A stretch of DNA of 64,000 bases, from contig JAZAYU010000053.1 in the NCBI GenBank assembly GCA_038501625.1, forward strand, positions 2,776,501-2,840,500, read 5' to 3'. How positions within the stretch are numbered: position 1 is the stretch's first letter; the number at the start of each line of letters is the position of its first letter. Below the pieces are notes generated by a model, which did not search any database, was not told the origin of the DNA, and saw only the letters and a program-made list of their open reading frames with translations. This DNA comes from Corbicula japonica (taxonomy: Eukaryota > Mollusca > Bivalvia > Venerida > Cyrenidae). The translations under genes and the position numbers were made by a program. Positions 53,701 to 64,000 of the stretch are shown here, one piece after another.

Positions 53701-56700
53701 TTAGCTCGACTATTCGAAGAATAGGGTAGCTATCCTACTCGTCCCGGTGTCGGCGTCGGCGTCCGTTAAACAAAAAATGCACTTTGGTCCATTACTTGAA
53801 AACTACTTATGATATCAACTTGAAACTTGGAATATATATTCACCATCGAATTCTACATCATTACCAACAACACCCATAACTCTGCTACAAATATTTTTCA
53901 AGTTATGCCCCCTTTTCACTTAAATTTTGCGTTAAGGAAAATATGCACTTTGGTCCATAACTTATAAACTACTTGAGATATCAACTTGAAACTTGGAATA
54001 TATATTCACCATCAAATTCTACATCATTACCAACAACACTCATAACTCTGCTGTCAATATATTTCAAGTTATGCCCCTTTTTTCTTATATTTTGTGTCAA
54101 GCAAAATATGCATTTTGCCCCTAACTTTAAAACTACTTGAGATATTGCCTTGAAACTTGAAATATATTTTCACCATCAAAATCTACATCATAACCAACAA
54201 GACCCATAACCCTTCTTCCAATATTTTTCAAATTATGCCCCTTTTTCGCTTACATTTTGTGTTAAGCAAACTATAGTCGGCCCTTAACTTCGTTATAAAT
54301 GGAGGGATTTCAAAATAACTTGGCACAAATGTTCACCATGACAAGGCGGTGTGTCGCGTACAATACCCATGCCTGTAGGTCCAAGGTCAAGGTCACTGTT
54401 ACTAAAAATAGAATGTTCTTGCAAAATCGTGTCCGCTCTGTAACTTTATTTCTTATTGGGTTTTTAGCTCGACTATTCGAAGAATATGTCGAGCTATTGT
54501 ACTCACTTGGGCGTCGGCGTCGGCGTCGGCGTCCCGCTTTGGTTAAAGTTTACGTGCAACCTACCTATATCTTAAAAACTACTATAGCTACATCTTTTAA
54601 ACTTGGCACACTTCTTCGTCATCATGTCTGGAGTGTGTATGCCAAGAACCATAACTCTAACTTTCATTTTGATCAAATTATGGCCCTTTTTTGACTTATA
54701 ATTTCAGGTTAAAGTTTGCGTGCAAGCTACTGTACAAACTCATAACTTCAATACTACTAATAGTACAGCTTTAAAACTTGGCACACTTGTTCATCATCAT
54801 GTCCCGAGTGTGTATACCAAGAACCATAACTCTGACTTTACTTTTGTTCAAATTATGGCCCTTTTTTCGACTTAGAATTACAGGTTAAAGTTTGCGTGCA
54901 AGCTACTATACAAACTAATAACTTCAATACTACTTACACTACAGCTTTGAAACTTTCAACACTTGATCATCATCATATCCCAAGTGTGTATGCTAAGAAC
55001 CATAACTCTTACTTCTATTTTGTTCAAATTATGCCCCTTTTTGACTTAGAATTTCAGGTTAAAGTTTGCATGCAAGCTACTGTACAAACCCATAACTTCC
55101 ATACTACTTATACTACAGCTTTAAAACTTTCAACACTTGTTCATCATCATATTTGAAGTTTGTATGCCAAGAACCATAACTCTAACTTCAATTTTGTTCA
55201 AATTATTGCCCTTTTTCGACTTAGAATTTTTGGTTTTTGCCCCTTTTCACTTGAAATTAGAATTAAGACTTATAAATAATTGTTAAAGGTTCAATGTTAG
55301 TGTTTTTCATATGTAATGCTTTAGAAAATGTTTAAAACAGATGTACTTTACATACTTTGGTTGAAAGTGTTGAGAAATTGTGGGGTGGGTGGGGGCATAT
55401 ACTATACTATACTATACTATACTATACTATACTATACTATACTATACTATACTATACTATACTATACTATACTATACTATACTATACTATACCAGACCAG
55501 ACCAGACCGAGACCCAAACCGAGACCGAGACCCAAACCGAGACCGAGACCAAAACCGAGACCGAGACCAAAACCGAGACCGAGACCAAAACCGAGACCCA
55601 AACCGAGACCGAGACCCAAACCGAGACCCAAACCGAGACCGAGACCCAAACCGAGACCGAGATCCAAACCGAGACCGAGACACAAACCGAGACCGAGGCC
55701 AAAACCGAGACCGAGACCAAAACCGAGACTGAGGCCGAGACCCAAACCGAGACCGAGACCCAAACCGAGACCGAGACCCAAACCGAGACCGAGACCCAAA
55801 CACAGACCGAGACCCAAACACAGACCGAGACCCAAACCGTGACCGAGACCCAAATCGAGACCGAGACCCAAATCGAGACCGAGACCCAAATCGAGACCGA
55901 GACCCAAACCGAGACCGAGACCCAAATCGAGACCCAAACCGAGACCGAGACACAAACCGAGATCGAGACACAAACCGAGACCGAGACACAAACCGAGACC
56001 GAGACCCAAACCGAGACCGAGACCCAAACCGAGATTGAGACCGAGACCCAAACCGAGTTCGAGACCCAAACCGAGACCGATACCTCAACCGAGACCCTGA
56101 CCGAGACTCAGACCAAGACCCAGACCGAGACTCAGACCGAGACCCAGACCGAGACCCAGACCTAGTCGAGACCGAGACTATTACTATTACTATTACTATT
56201 CTATTACTATACTATTACTATACTATACTATTACTATACTATACTATTACTATACTATACTATACTATTACTATTCTATTACTATTACTATAACTATACT
56301 ATTACTATTACTATACTATTACTATGCTATTACTATTACTATACTATTACAACACCAGCAACACCAATACCACCACCAACAACATTAACACCACCACCAA
56401 CATCAACACCACCACCACCAACAACAACAACAACACCAACACCCCCACCACCAGCAACAACACTACCACCGCCAGTAACAACACCAACAATGACAACACC
56501 AGCAACCAGCATACCATACTGTACTTCACCACGCCACACCACTTTAGGTGGGCAGGGATAGTAGGTTGATGGGTGTTGGATCAGGGGTTTATGGGCTGGG
56601 TTGTGTTAACCCTAAAAAAATCTACAATAATAAATTAAGTGTAATTTATTTATTTCCTAACTTGGATTAAGAAACTTTTGTTCATGTGTGTTTGTTGGAG

Positions 56701-58349
56701 GTGTCATAAACTCCTGAATCACTCCCCAGTTTAAATGAAGCCCAGTTACAATGTGCTTAATAATTCTGACTTTTCGAATAGTCGAGCTTGCAGTCGTTTC
56801 CGACTGGCTCTTGTTAAATAACTTGGTATAATTGTTCACCATATCAAGACGGTGTGTCACGTACATGCCCAAGCCTGTAGGTCAATGGTCAAGGTCACTG
56901 TTACTAAAAATAGAATTTTCTTGTCTAGGCTGTTACTTTGTTATGAATGGAGAGATTTCAAAATATCTTGGCACAAATGTTCACCATGACAAGGCGGTGT
57001 GTCCGCACAATACCCATGCCTGTAGATCCAAGGTCAAGGTCACTGTTACTAAAAATAGAATTTTCTTGTCCAGGCTGTAACTTTGTTATGAATGGAAGGA
57101 TTTCAAAATAACTTGACACAAATGTTCACCATGACAGGGCGGTGTGTCAAGTACCATGCCCATGCCTGTAGGTCAAAGGTCAAGGTCAATAGAATTATCT
57201 TTTCCTGGCTGTTACTTTGTTATAAATGGAGGGATTTCAAAATAACTTTGCACAAATGTTCATGAAAAGGCAGTGTGTCCCAAGCCTGAAGGTCCAAGGT
57301 CAAGGTCACTGTAACTTCATTATATATGGAGGGATTTCAAAAAAACTTGACAGAAATGTTCACCATGAAAGGGCAGTGTATCGCGTATTGTTCCCATCAT
57401 TGCACTTGAGTGTCTGAAAATGATGCAAAGCGGGGCATCCATGTCCTATGGACACATTTCTAGTTTCACTTATATTTTCACTTAAGTGCACTTCATCGAT
57501 AACTTTGCAAATGCTTAAGGTATCAACTTCAAACTACCATTATATTTTCATTTCAGTTCTTTTTCTGTAACATTACTGAAGTGATTGATATTTGACTAAA
57601 AGTAAATGTCTCTTATAAAAAATTACTAACAAGTTTTCTAACAAATTCAGAAATATTTCATAGTTATTCCCCTATTCAGCTTAATATTTATGGTACATTT
57701 AGGAATTATTTCTGTTATTTGAAAAGAATTTCTCCCATACCATTCACTTGTTAATATTTTTCCTTATTGCACATGAATGTATGGCCATAGTTGTTATTGT
57801 TTTAATCTTCAAATTGCATTTGTTTCAAATCATTCGAGCATGCTGTCTCCTCTGACAGCTCTTGTTACCAGTTATGGTAATTTGTTACAAATGTTGTTGT
57901 AGCAGTGGGGGCATCAGTGTCCCATGGACACAGTCTAGTTTACTTTTTACTAGCACTCACAATTTTGTAAAATTTGACTTGTCTTTAAATTTTGCACAAT
58001 AATGATTCTTGGTCCAACAGCCCCATTTTCTCAGTCTAACATTTATAATAACTTATATTATAAGAAAAATACAATTGCCTGAATGTGTGCTCATGCAAAT
58101 AAGTCATTACAGTGTCAATTGAGATTTTTTCCATGTGATTTAATGATGAAATAGTATTATAATATTTTAGAGTGTTTTCAACTGTTAAAAGATAATGATA
58201 TACAATTTATTGTCTCTAGGTACGACAAGGCAACCAATGAGCTGGTGAGTGACAGTATAGGAGTGGCTTATCCAATCAGAAATGGTATACCGAACCTTGT
58301 TCCACAGGACGGAAGAGTGATTGATCAATCAAAGAACCCAAAGACTTGA
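50767..58349 (+). CDS. PYURF: Protein preY, mitochondrial (PYURF/PREY homologue), three exons
   Basis: Exons 50767-50794, 52923-53085 and 58220-58349 join in phase to 106 residues. Exon 1 ([10 protein letters not shown]) and the Arg/Ser-rich start of exon 2 form a plausible mitochondrial targeting peptide. The core [15 protein letters not shown], then [27 protein letters not shown], is the Trm112/UPF0434-like fold of PREY. In mammals the protein stabilises S-adenosylmethionine-dependent methyltransferases in mitochondria, supporting complex I assembly (NDUFAF5) and coenzyme Q synthesis (COQ5). Human PREY is 114 residues, so the length fits. Only one Cys of the bacterial zinc-ribbon type remains in the core, as expected for PREY. 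Intron 2 is 5.1 kb of repeats. A polyadenylation signal follows at 58576. Confidence 0.9.
50975..51085. repeat. Dispersed element terminus, second copy
   Basis: TTTTATGCTCCCCGAATGAAG and CGTCCATCCCGCATTCGTG (first string is one base beyond the shared block) resemble the sequence at 26470-26590. Located in PREY intron 1. Confidence 0.5.
51430..51540 (-). repeat. tRNA-derived SINE head in PREY intron 1
   Basis: Minus strand: CCTCTATTGGTAGAGTGACG (A-box region), then GTCCGAGTTTCGAATCCTGG (B box). The spacing is tRNA-like. Block GCTGGTACGAAATCTACTAC is shared with 15290-15440. Confidence 0.7.
51560..52900. other. PREY intron 1, no other feature
   Basis: Plain AT-rich intron with a short (ATT)n tract near 52265. 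Short minus-strand frames here have no protein-like features. Confidence 0.45.
53222..53359. repeat. Foldback MITE family 'F', best-preserved copy
   Basis: Near-perfect hairpin: GATTGGCTGAAATGGCGACC at the centre-left is mirrored by TCGTCATTTCAGCCAATCAG. In PREY intron 2. Confidence 0.9.
53700..54290. repeat. Repeat element starting TTAGCTCGACTATTCGAAG with ~175-bp tandem units
   Basis: The end motif is followed by GGTGTCGGCGTCGGCGTC, then three units with TGCACTTTGGTCCATWACTT and TCACCATCRAATTCTACATC. Confidence 0.8.
54296..54440. repeat. Single unit of the ~130-bp tandem family
   Basis: GGAGGGATTTCAAAATAACT, TTCACCATGACAAGGCGGTG and AAGGTCAAGGTCACTGTTAC match the units at 56820-57430. Confidence 0.75.
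54464..55245. repeat. Second TTAGCTCGACTATTCGAAG element with ~185-bp tandem units
   Basis: Starts with the same end motif and a GGCGTCGGCGTCGGCGTC run, then about four units with GGTTAAAGTTTGCGTGCAAG and AAGAACCATAACTCT. Frames through it are repeat by-products. Confidence 0.85.
55398..55492. repeat. (ACTAT)n pentanucleotide array
   Basis: About 19 uninterrupted 5-bp units. Confidence 0.95.
55493..56168. repeat. (GAGACC/CAAACC) 6-bp based array, about 675 bp
   Basis: Hexamers GAGACC and CAAACC in 12- and 18-bp orders (for example GAGACCCAAACCGAGACC). Because the period is a multiple of three and lacks stop triplets, frames of 134-261 codons stay open on both strands. These are repeat artefacts. 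Confidence 0.95.
56169..56350. repeat. Mixed (ATTACT)/(ATACT) array
   Basis: Irregular mix of 5- and 6-bp units, related to the pentanucleotide array at 55398. Confidence 0.9.
56351..56520. repeat. ACC/AAC trinucleotide-rich tract
   Basis: Degenerate CACCAACAACAACACC; open frames through it encode low-complexity Thr/Asn or Val/Gly and are not genes. Confidence 0.85.
56820..57430. repeat. Tandem repeat, ~130-bp unit, in PREY intron 2
   Basis: About five diverged units with AAATGTTCACCATGACARGG, GGTCAAGGTCACTGTTACTA and TTTGTTATGAATGGAGRGAT. Left of it, CTTTTCGAATAGTCGAGCTTG (56771) is the inverse of the end motif at 53700 and 54464. Confidence 0.85.
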
Positions 58350-58575
58350 TACCAGGAAATTAATATGGGCAACTTGCATAGGAAACCTAAAGAAACAAAT
58401 GCTTGAGTGGGATGCATATGACTAATAGTCTATATTTATGCATTTCGAGTGAACTTTGTGCCACTTTTATTGTATAGACAGCTACTGTTGTTCATTTGCA
58501 ATTTCAGTTACATTTTGTATGTGGTAACGGATCAAAGACAGGTCACGTTTTTATTTGTTATATCTGTTAATTCTT

Positions 58576-58581
58576 AATAAA
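58576..58581 (+). terminator. PYURF: Polyadenylation signal of PREY
   Basis: AATAAA 227 bp after the stop codon, the first consensus signal in the 3' region. Confidence 0.6.
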
Positions 58582-58754
58582 AATTTTGAAAAAAATATAT
58601 ATTGAAAAAACACTGTAATTTGCTTTTTTCATGTTATTCATGAAGGATATATTGCTATCTGAGAATCATTTTAAAAAAGTTATAAACTAGTCTTGAACAG
58701 TACACAGTCATAGGTTTATAAGAGAATCTTTTATAAGAACATGGAAGCTCAGTC

Positions 58755-59095
58755 AGTTTCTTTTGCCCCTGTCATTGTGTTCCTGCTGATTTAACCCAAG
58801 GGACTCTGGTCACAGTAAGGTCATTGAGTACCCTTGTTTGTGCTTAACAATGATATTAGCATAAGTATGTTTTATATTATGTTTGTGTGCTTTTGCATGT
58901 AACATTGCGGAGCTGATAGCTTTGTTGGAGCTAATTCACCTAGACATCTTGTACTTTTTTGTTCATATGAGAACCTGTTTAACCCCCCCCCCCCCCCCAG
59001 TGGCCAATTGTTTTCCACTGACCATTCCAAGGCAGTACCCCTCGGGTTCTTATTTCGTCAGTTGGTGGTGGTGTCTGTTTTGAATTTTTATTATT
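58755..59095. repeat. Dispersed repeat 'R58', copy 2
   Basis: Collinear with 13128-13440 (GTCACAGTAAGGTCATTGAG, GTTTGTGTGCTTTTGCATG, CCCCAGTGGCCAATTGTTTT, CCACTGACCATTCCAAGGC), with a 16-base C run in place of a shorter one. Confidence 0.75.
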
Positions 59096-59390
59096 TTATA
59101 ACCCATGCTCTCTGTTCCTCCTTTCATTTATTTTGGGAGTTGTGGTGGTTGTGTCTTCTGGATGTGGATTCCCAATATGCATATTGCATATTTTCTTGAA
59201 TTTCCTTTTTTTAAATGACGAAAGTTAACACGAGGTTGAGGTGGCAGTAAAGCCATAGTTTTTTAACAGTAGGCTCAGCATGTACCCTTTAGCGTCATTT
59301 ATTGCGAAGTAATTTTTAAGACTCTGCCGTTTCTCAAGAAGATACTTTAAAATCAGTTTTCAAAAGAATTCTATATTATGGACCTTTAGA

Positions 59391-59890
59391 ATGATACTGC
59401 CTCTATGGGGAGCGAACTTGCATCATCACGGAGACAGCGCCTAGCTATGCAATTCCGGCAACGCTACCGACGAGCCGGAACAACCCCAAAAAAGGTAGTT
59501 CGGAAATCCCTGTTAATGTTATCATCACTGCATGACATCTGTAACAGATTATTTTACTGGCTATATGTACGGGGAGACTTTACGGCCGCCTCACTGCACA
59601 AATAGCGCTACTGTGAATTTTAAATGAATGCCTCTACAGGGGAGCATATTGCACCATCACGGCGACAGCGCCTTACCATGCAATTTAGACAAAGCTACCG
59701 ACTTAGCTTGCCGGGACAACTAAAAAAAGGTTGATTGGATAGCCCTGACGTTATCATCACTGCATGACATCGAATTATTTTACTGATAAATGTACTGACT
59801 ATATGCACGGAGAGACTTTTTACGGCCGTCCCGCTGCACAATTAGCATTGCTGTGAATTTCAAATGATATTGCCTCTACTTGGCAGCGAA
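59391..59890. repeat. Tandem repeat 'S59', units of ~235 bp
   Basis: Two full units and the start of a third, each with ACTGCCTCTAYRGGGAGC-like start, CATCACGGMGACAGCGCC, GTTATCATCACTGCATGACA and GGRGAGACTTTTTACGGCCG. A single copy lies at 5050-5220. Confidence 0.85.
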
Positions 59891-60540
59891 CCCGCATTTA
59901 GAAATAAAATTTTGGACTTAATAAATAGTCTTTGATAACGTAAAGTTGACCTGTATCATCAAGACACGTGTACTGATAGAACTATTTTGAAAATTAAACA
60001 ATCTCATGATTGTGGTGTTGTTATTTTTTCAATAATCTGTGAGTTAGAGGTTATTGTATTGTAAATGAAAAGTGTTTCTTATTTATTCAATGCATTACAG
60101 TAAAACAAACAATTATTAATTTTATTTTGTTCGACATTACTAGTGGCGCTTAATTAAAGTACTGTGTCCTCACGCATCGAATTGTACAAAGAAGCTCCAA
60201 GGTTATTCCACAGCAATTCTTCGTTTGATTGAATGTTTCGCAATGTCTCACACATTTATTTACCAGACAGTGCTGCAAGACAAAACTATATCAGCATCGT
60301 TTCCTTAAAGGGACTATGAATCCGCCTATGCCCAAGTGAATCGCATGAAGTTATAATGACCAATTAAGCATAATTTAATGTAACCATTTATTTGAGTAGC
60401 TTTAAAATGAACACAACTGTTACAATAAAAATAATTCAAACCATTGTGATTCTTCAGTTAATTATATTATCCGTTCAAAACAATGTTGAAATGACTTGTC
60501 TTATGTACATGACAAACACATAATGGACTGGACTTCCCTC

Positions 60541-60962
60541 TGGTGTAGCACTTTCAAAGGAAATGATAGGGACCGCTTTGTCCGTCAGTCCGCCATGAAA
60601 TCACAATGGTCGCTATAAATTTGCCATTTCTTAATATTCCTTCATAAAACTTCCAAATAATATTGTTTATGACAACCGCTACATGATAATGCCAAAATCT
60701 TTAGGAAAAAGATAGATTTGGTGGAGTTATGCCCCTTTTTGCATTTTGGTTTTTGTCATGAAAACTTGACATTGTCTATATTTTAACCATTTATTAGTAT
60801 TTCTTCGACAAACTTTCAAAATGTATTGCTTATGACAACAGGGTTATGGTGATGCTAAAATCTTTAGGTTAATTCACTTTTGATAGAGTTATGTCCCTAT
60901 CTTTATTTTAATTTTTTATTCTGACAAACTACTGTAGGGCGACACAACTGAACGCCCATCTA
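60541..60962. repeat. Element 'G' copy 3, inverted orientation
   Basis: Reverse-strand relative of 34985-35590 and 37019-37752: TAGGGACCGCTTTGTCCGTC at the left, GAGTTATGCCCCTTTTTGC inside, GGGCGACACAACTGAACGCC at the right. Two internal units. Confidence 0.8.
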
Positions 60963-60964
60963 GG

Positions 60965-62100
60965 TTTACATCTAACAATGACCGTATAAACACGAGTAAT
61001 ATCAATGGGGTTAAAGTAGAAACAGTAAGGTTTTCGAAACACTTAACTCATTTCTTTTACATCACCAGATCTGCATTAAATTTTTGTTCAGGTAAGATAA
61101 AATTAATACAAGAATACAAATGATGTTTTTAGTAATTACAACTAAAGCAGCGGCTTTTCCAACGGCAAACTGTAAACATCACAAAACAAAATCCCAAGAA
61201 CACATTCATCGTGCTAAGAAAAACATTGTGAAAGAAAACCTGCAATTGCGGGATTTAAAGTCTATGCGAAATTTGGTGCTTTTGCAATAGATCTACAACT
61301 ATAAGGGGAACTAGCCACTGCGAGAAGTATTCTCAACAACAACGCAGTTACTTCCCTTTGACGCTACCAGCAGACTATCTTGAAAACCCAAGATAATTAT
61401 GTAAAGTTATTTTCAAAACAAATCAGAAAAGTTAAGTCATGTATTGTTAGAATCAAAACCCAACCAAATAAAAACAACAAAAAAACTTGGCATGTGGTAG
61501 AAAACAAAGAATAACCCAAATTACGTTATTTTGCAAAGCATATTTGTCTGATCTGACGTGACAAGTGCGTTCTTACAATCAAAGCACTGAAAGTACAGAT
61601 GGGTGGCGTTTTAGAGTGATTGACATAATGTCACATCAATGTGACATCATCTATAGATTTTGTGAGTTTCCTATTGGAGGAGTGTGAAGGAACTTTCGGA
61701 TGGTAGAGCAAACGTTTGCATGCCTGGCTTCTGCTTGATCAAGTTTTTATCTACCACGGACATTCGAGAGGATGCTAATATCCAAGACTGAAGTCATATT
61801 GTGCCAGAAAAAAAATAAATAATACGTCTACATTTGATTTGAAACTTTTAATTAATAAGAAAGAAATGAAACTCAGGGGGAAATCAAAAATACTTTAACT
61901 TTGAAATAGTTGCTATTTGCACTATAATTTGAAACAATATTTATTCACCAGAAATAAATAAAAGATATGCACAAATAATTAAGTAATATAACTCTATATG
62001 GCCATTTATTATAAGCATTTAAAGATGTACAGTTAGCACTTTTATTACATTAAATTACTTTAAAATAGTCTTCATTTTTGTTTATAATCTGTTATAAGTA
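60965..62100. other. No feature recognised
   Basis: Ordinary AT-rich sequence. A TGATTGACATAATGTCACAT / ATGTGACATCAT palindromic patch lies near 61615-61650. Confidence 0.4.
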
Positions 62101-62110
62101 ACCTTCTGTA

Positions 62111-62438
62111 AGGCAATAGAAAATTAATTCCTAGATTCTCATCCGAATTTTGGGAAAAAATGGGGCGGGTGGGCAGGTTTTATTTTTTATTAATTATTCT
62201 TGCTGTTTCTAATGACACTTGTGTGGTGAAAAGATAAATAATCATCAAGCCGACTATGAATTGCCAATTCGCACTTAAATGTTGCATAGGCCTACTGCGT
62301 TTTCGTACTCTACTGATTTGTACTCGTAAAATTTAATGTAAATTTTGATGCACACATTTTTTCAGAATAAAAAACGTTGGGGCTGAGTGATTTTCGAGGG
62401 GCGGGCGGGGAATCTAGGAATTAATTTTCTATTGCCTA
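62111..62438. mobile_element. 328-bp MITE with ~28-bp terminal inverted repeats
   Basis: AGGCAATAGAAAATTAATTC at the left and GAATTAATTTTCTATTGCCT at the right are perfect inverses; the adjacent CTAGATTC / GAATCTAG extends the match. G-rich sub-terminal tracts GGGGCGGGTGGG and GGGGCGGGCGGGG point the same way on the + strand. Confidence 0.85.
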
Positions 62439-62439
62439 A

Positions 62440-64000
62440 TCACCTGTTTATAAAAGTGACAAGATTGTCAATTATCCTAACACTTTCATGCTCACAACTC
62501 TTTACAGTTAGCAGGTCATCAACGAACAATATACCAATTATAATCTCAGTTAGGCCATCAAAAGTGCTGAGATAATCTGTTCTTAATTGGCTGATTAACG
62601 ACCGTCTTCTCTATACTCAACAGACACTTATCCAACTATTCGACATCTGAGACACAACAGATGCTCATTAAATATTGTAAGGAGTGATCTTGTACAGAAG
62701 ACGCTGAATAATATCAGAGAAACACTTGAAATTGGCGAGGAAGTTTCATAATTTGACATGTTTACTCTGGACAGATTAACAATCGAGCAGCGCCGTCTAC
62801 CGTCTCATAACCTCTGTGACCTACATATACAGTATAAGTTATTCAAGGGCGTAATTCTCTGGAGGTAAAATGATCGAATTTCACTTTTGGTAACCGCGTT
62901 CGACTATATAAGTAGATAGACCGAGGTACCATTTTGATCATGTGACCAAAATTCACATGTAAAATCACTGGGTGGCGTAAAAACGCCACCCAAAAAGATA
63001 AAAAGATGCTTCTTATCTCATTTTTTTGGCGGGTGTGTGGGGGGGGGGGTGTGGGGGGGGGGTTGATGACGTATTTGCAATTAGTGTGAATAACTTCTGA
63101 AATATGAAGAGTTCATTTCTATGAAGCCCTGAACCAGAACAACGATCATGGTAAATTCGTCTGTGGAAAAAAATATATACCTCAGCACCTAGCTGATTAA
63201 TCCTATAAACTGTATGAGGCTACATATAAAAAATACAATTAATTAATTATCTTTCTGTCTGTATCATCTTTTACAGACTATTATCTGGATTAATCATATC
63301 AGTTTCCTATATGGGGCGCGTCATGGGAAAATGTACCTTCGGTCAGTTATCGTCAATTCTTGAAGAGACATCATACAGTTTAGCACACGCCATTACTTAT
63401 TAGGTATTTAGCAGTAAAAATAGCATTATTTTGCCAAAATCTCTAATTAGTTATGATAAAATATTGGATAGTTGTTTTTTTTTTCGAAATATAGTAAAAA
63501 CTTAAATGTCAAAAATTTTACCGGAATGACCTTTTTTCCTGACGGTACTGTACCAGCTTAGCGCAAGGCGCAGATGGTTTTGTTTTATGTACTGAAGTCA
63601 ATTTTGCTAAGGTATAGACATCATTAAAATGAATAACAAAGTTCACATACAATTTTATCGAGATAAAAACAGATATGTAATATCTTGTTTAAAAGCTATT
63701 AATTCACAGTTATTTTTCGAAAAATTGTCGTCTGGAAAAGACTGTTTGGCGTCGTATTTATAGACATGGTAATAAAACCGTCTTTGGAAGCCGAGTATAA
63801 CTACATAGATCCGCAGACATTACTGCCATTTTATTATTTTTTTTATCTGCGTCGACATCCTAATTACATTACTGTCTACAAATTTGTCTTTCTATAATAG
63901 CAAAGAACTTACTGTACAGGTATAATTGACTAGATAAACCAGCAGTAAGCAGACGACAGTTATGAGGATTTTTGTTTTGGAGACGTGCTCGAATACTCAA
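62440..64000. other. Terminal stretch, no gene recognised
   Basis: AT-rich with one G-rich patch (63029-63062). No exon-like frame, SINE or inverted repeat was supported. Confidence 0.4.
63029..63062 (+). repeat. G-rich low-complexity tract (possible G-quadruplex)
   Basis: GGCGGGTGTGTGGGGGG followed by more G runs gives at least four G3+ runs within 34 bases. Confidence 0.7.

Noticed and set aside
54299..55156. Frames of 86-131 codons with TYILKTT / [12 protein letters not shown] repeats
   Set aside because: They follow the 185-bp tandem repeat units in PREY intron 2.
55380..56165. Open frames of 134-261 codons (Thr-Glu, Arg-Pro-Lys, Gly-Leu and Ser-Arg-Phe repeats) on both strands
   Set aside because: They exist only because the GAGACC/CAAACC array has a period divisible by three and no stop triplets; no flanking protein-like sequence, start context or splice signals.
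56324..56569. Asn/Thr-rich and Val/Gly-rich frames
   Set aside because: Low-complexity ACC/AAC repeat.
61690..61760. Possible tRNA-like or small RNA sequence with GGTAGAGCA
   Set aside because: No B box at the right distance and no cloverleaf could be drawn.

Overview
The window is nuclear DNA of an animal, most likely a bivalve mollusc (inference). It is AT-rich. Its genes are split by GT-AG introns. It holds many short inverted-repeat elements, tRNA-derived SINEs, minisatellites and satellite-like arrays, and one assembly gap of exactly 500 N (25772-26271). Nothing looks bacterial, viral or plasmid-like. Gene models below were joined by hand from splice sites and reading phase; no alignment or RNA data were available.

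Left part (1-14.4 kb): four minus-strand exons each encode the first half of a divergent Ras/Rab-type small GTPase (1-210, 2932-3187, 10107-10314, 14197-14407). Three are complete; each begins at an ATG and ends at a phase-1 donor inside the DTGG/DTCG (G3) motif. No exon for the second half (G4/G5) was found between them. They are either an array of alternative first exons or a tandem family. Between them lie a 2.16 kb element with ~430-bp terminal inverted repeats carrying a C2H2-like ORF, a 784-bp TTAA-flanked element, a minisatellite and copies of a foldback element.

15.6-23.9 kb (+): a nine-exon testis-specific serine kinase (TSSK)-like gene, about 541-544 residues, with all kinase catalytic motifs, a long basic N-terminal extension, a probable GC-AG intron and a cluster of CRE-like half sites upstream.

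24-33.9 kb: gene-poor. It holds diverged tandem repeats, the N gap, three blocks of an 85-bp satellite-like repeat (the largest about 31 copies with a 255-bp higher-order period and 60-bp flanking direct repeats), a SINE and MITEs.

33.9-50.7 kb (-): a 17-exon gene of about 1117 codons in one continuous phase-consistent frame. It encodes a CARF(ALS2CR8)-like N-terminus, a MULE-type transposase core with candidate D, D and E residues all present, a SWIM zinc finger, linker exons, a PHD finger and a new C-terminal domain. It looks like a transposase-derived host gene.

50.8-58.4 kb (+): a three-exon PREY (PYURF) gene for a small mitochondrial Trm112-like protein. Its start codon is only 97 bp from that of the transposase-derived gene, so the two share a bidirectional promoter. 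Its second intron is filled with tandem repeats.

58.4-64 kb: no gene recognised; dispersed and tandem repeats only.
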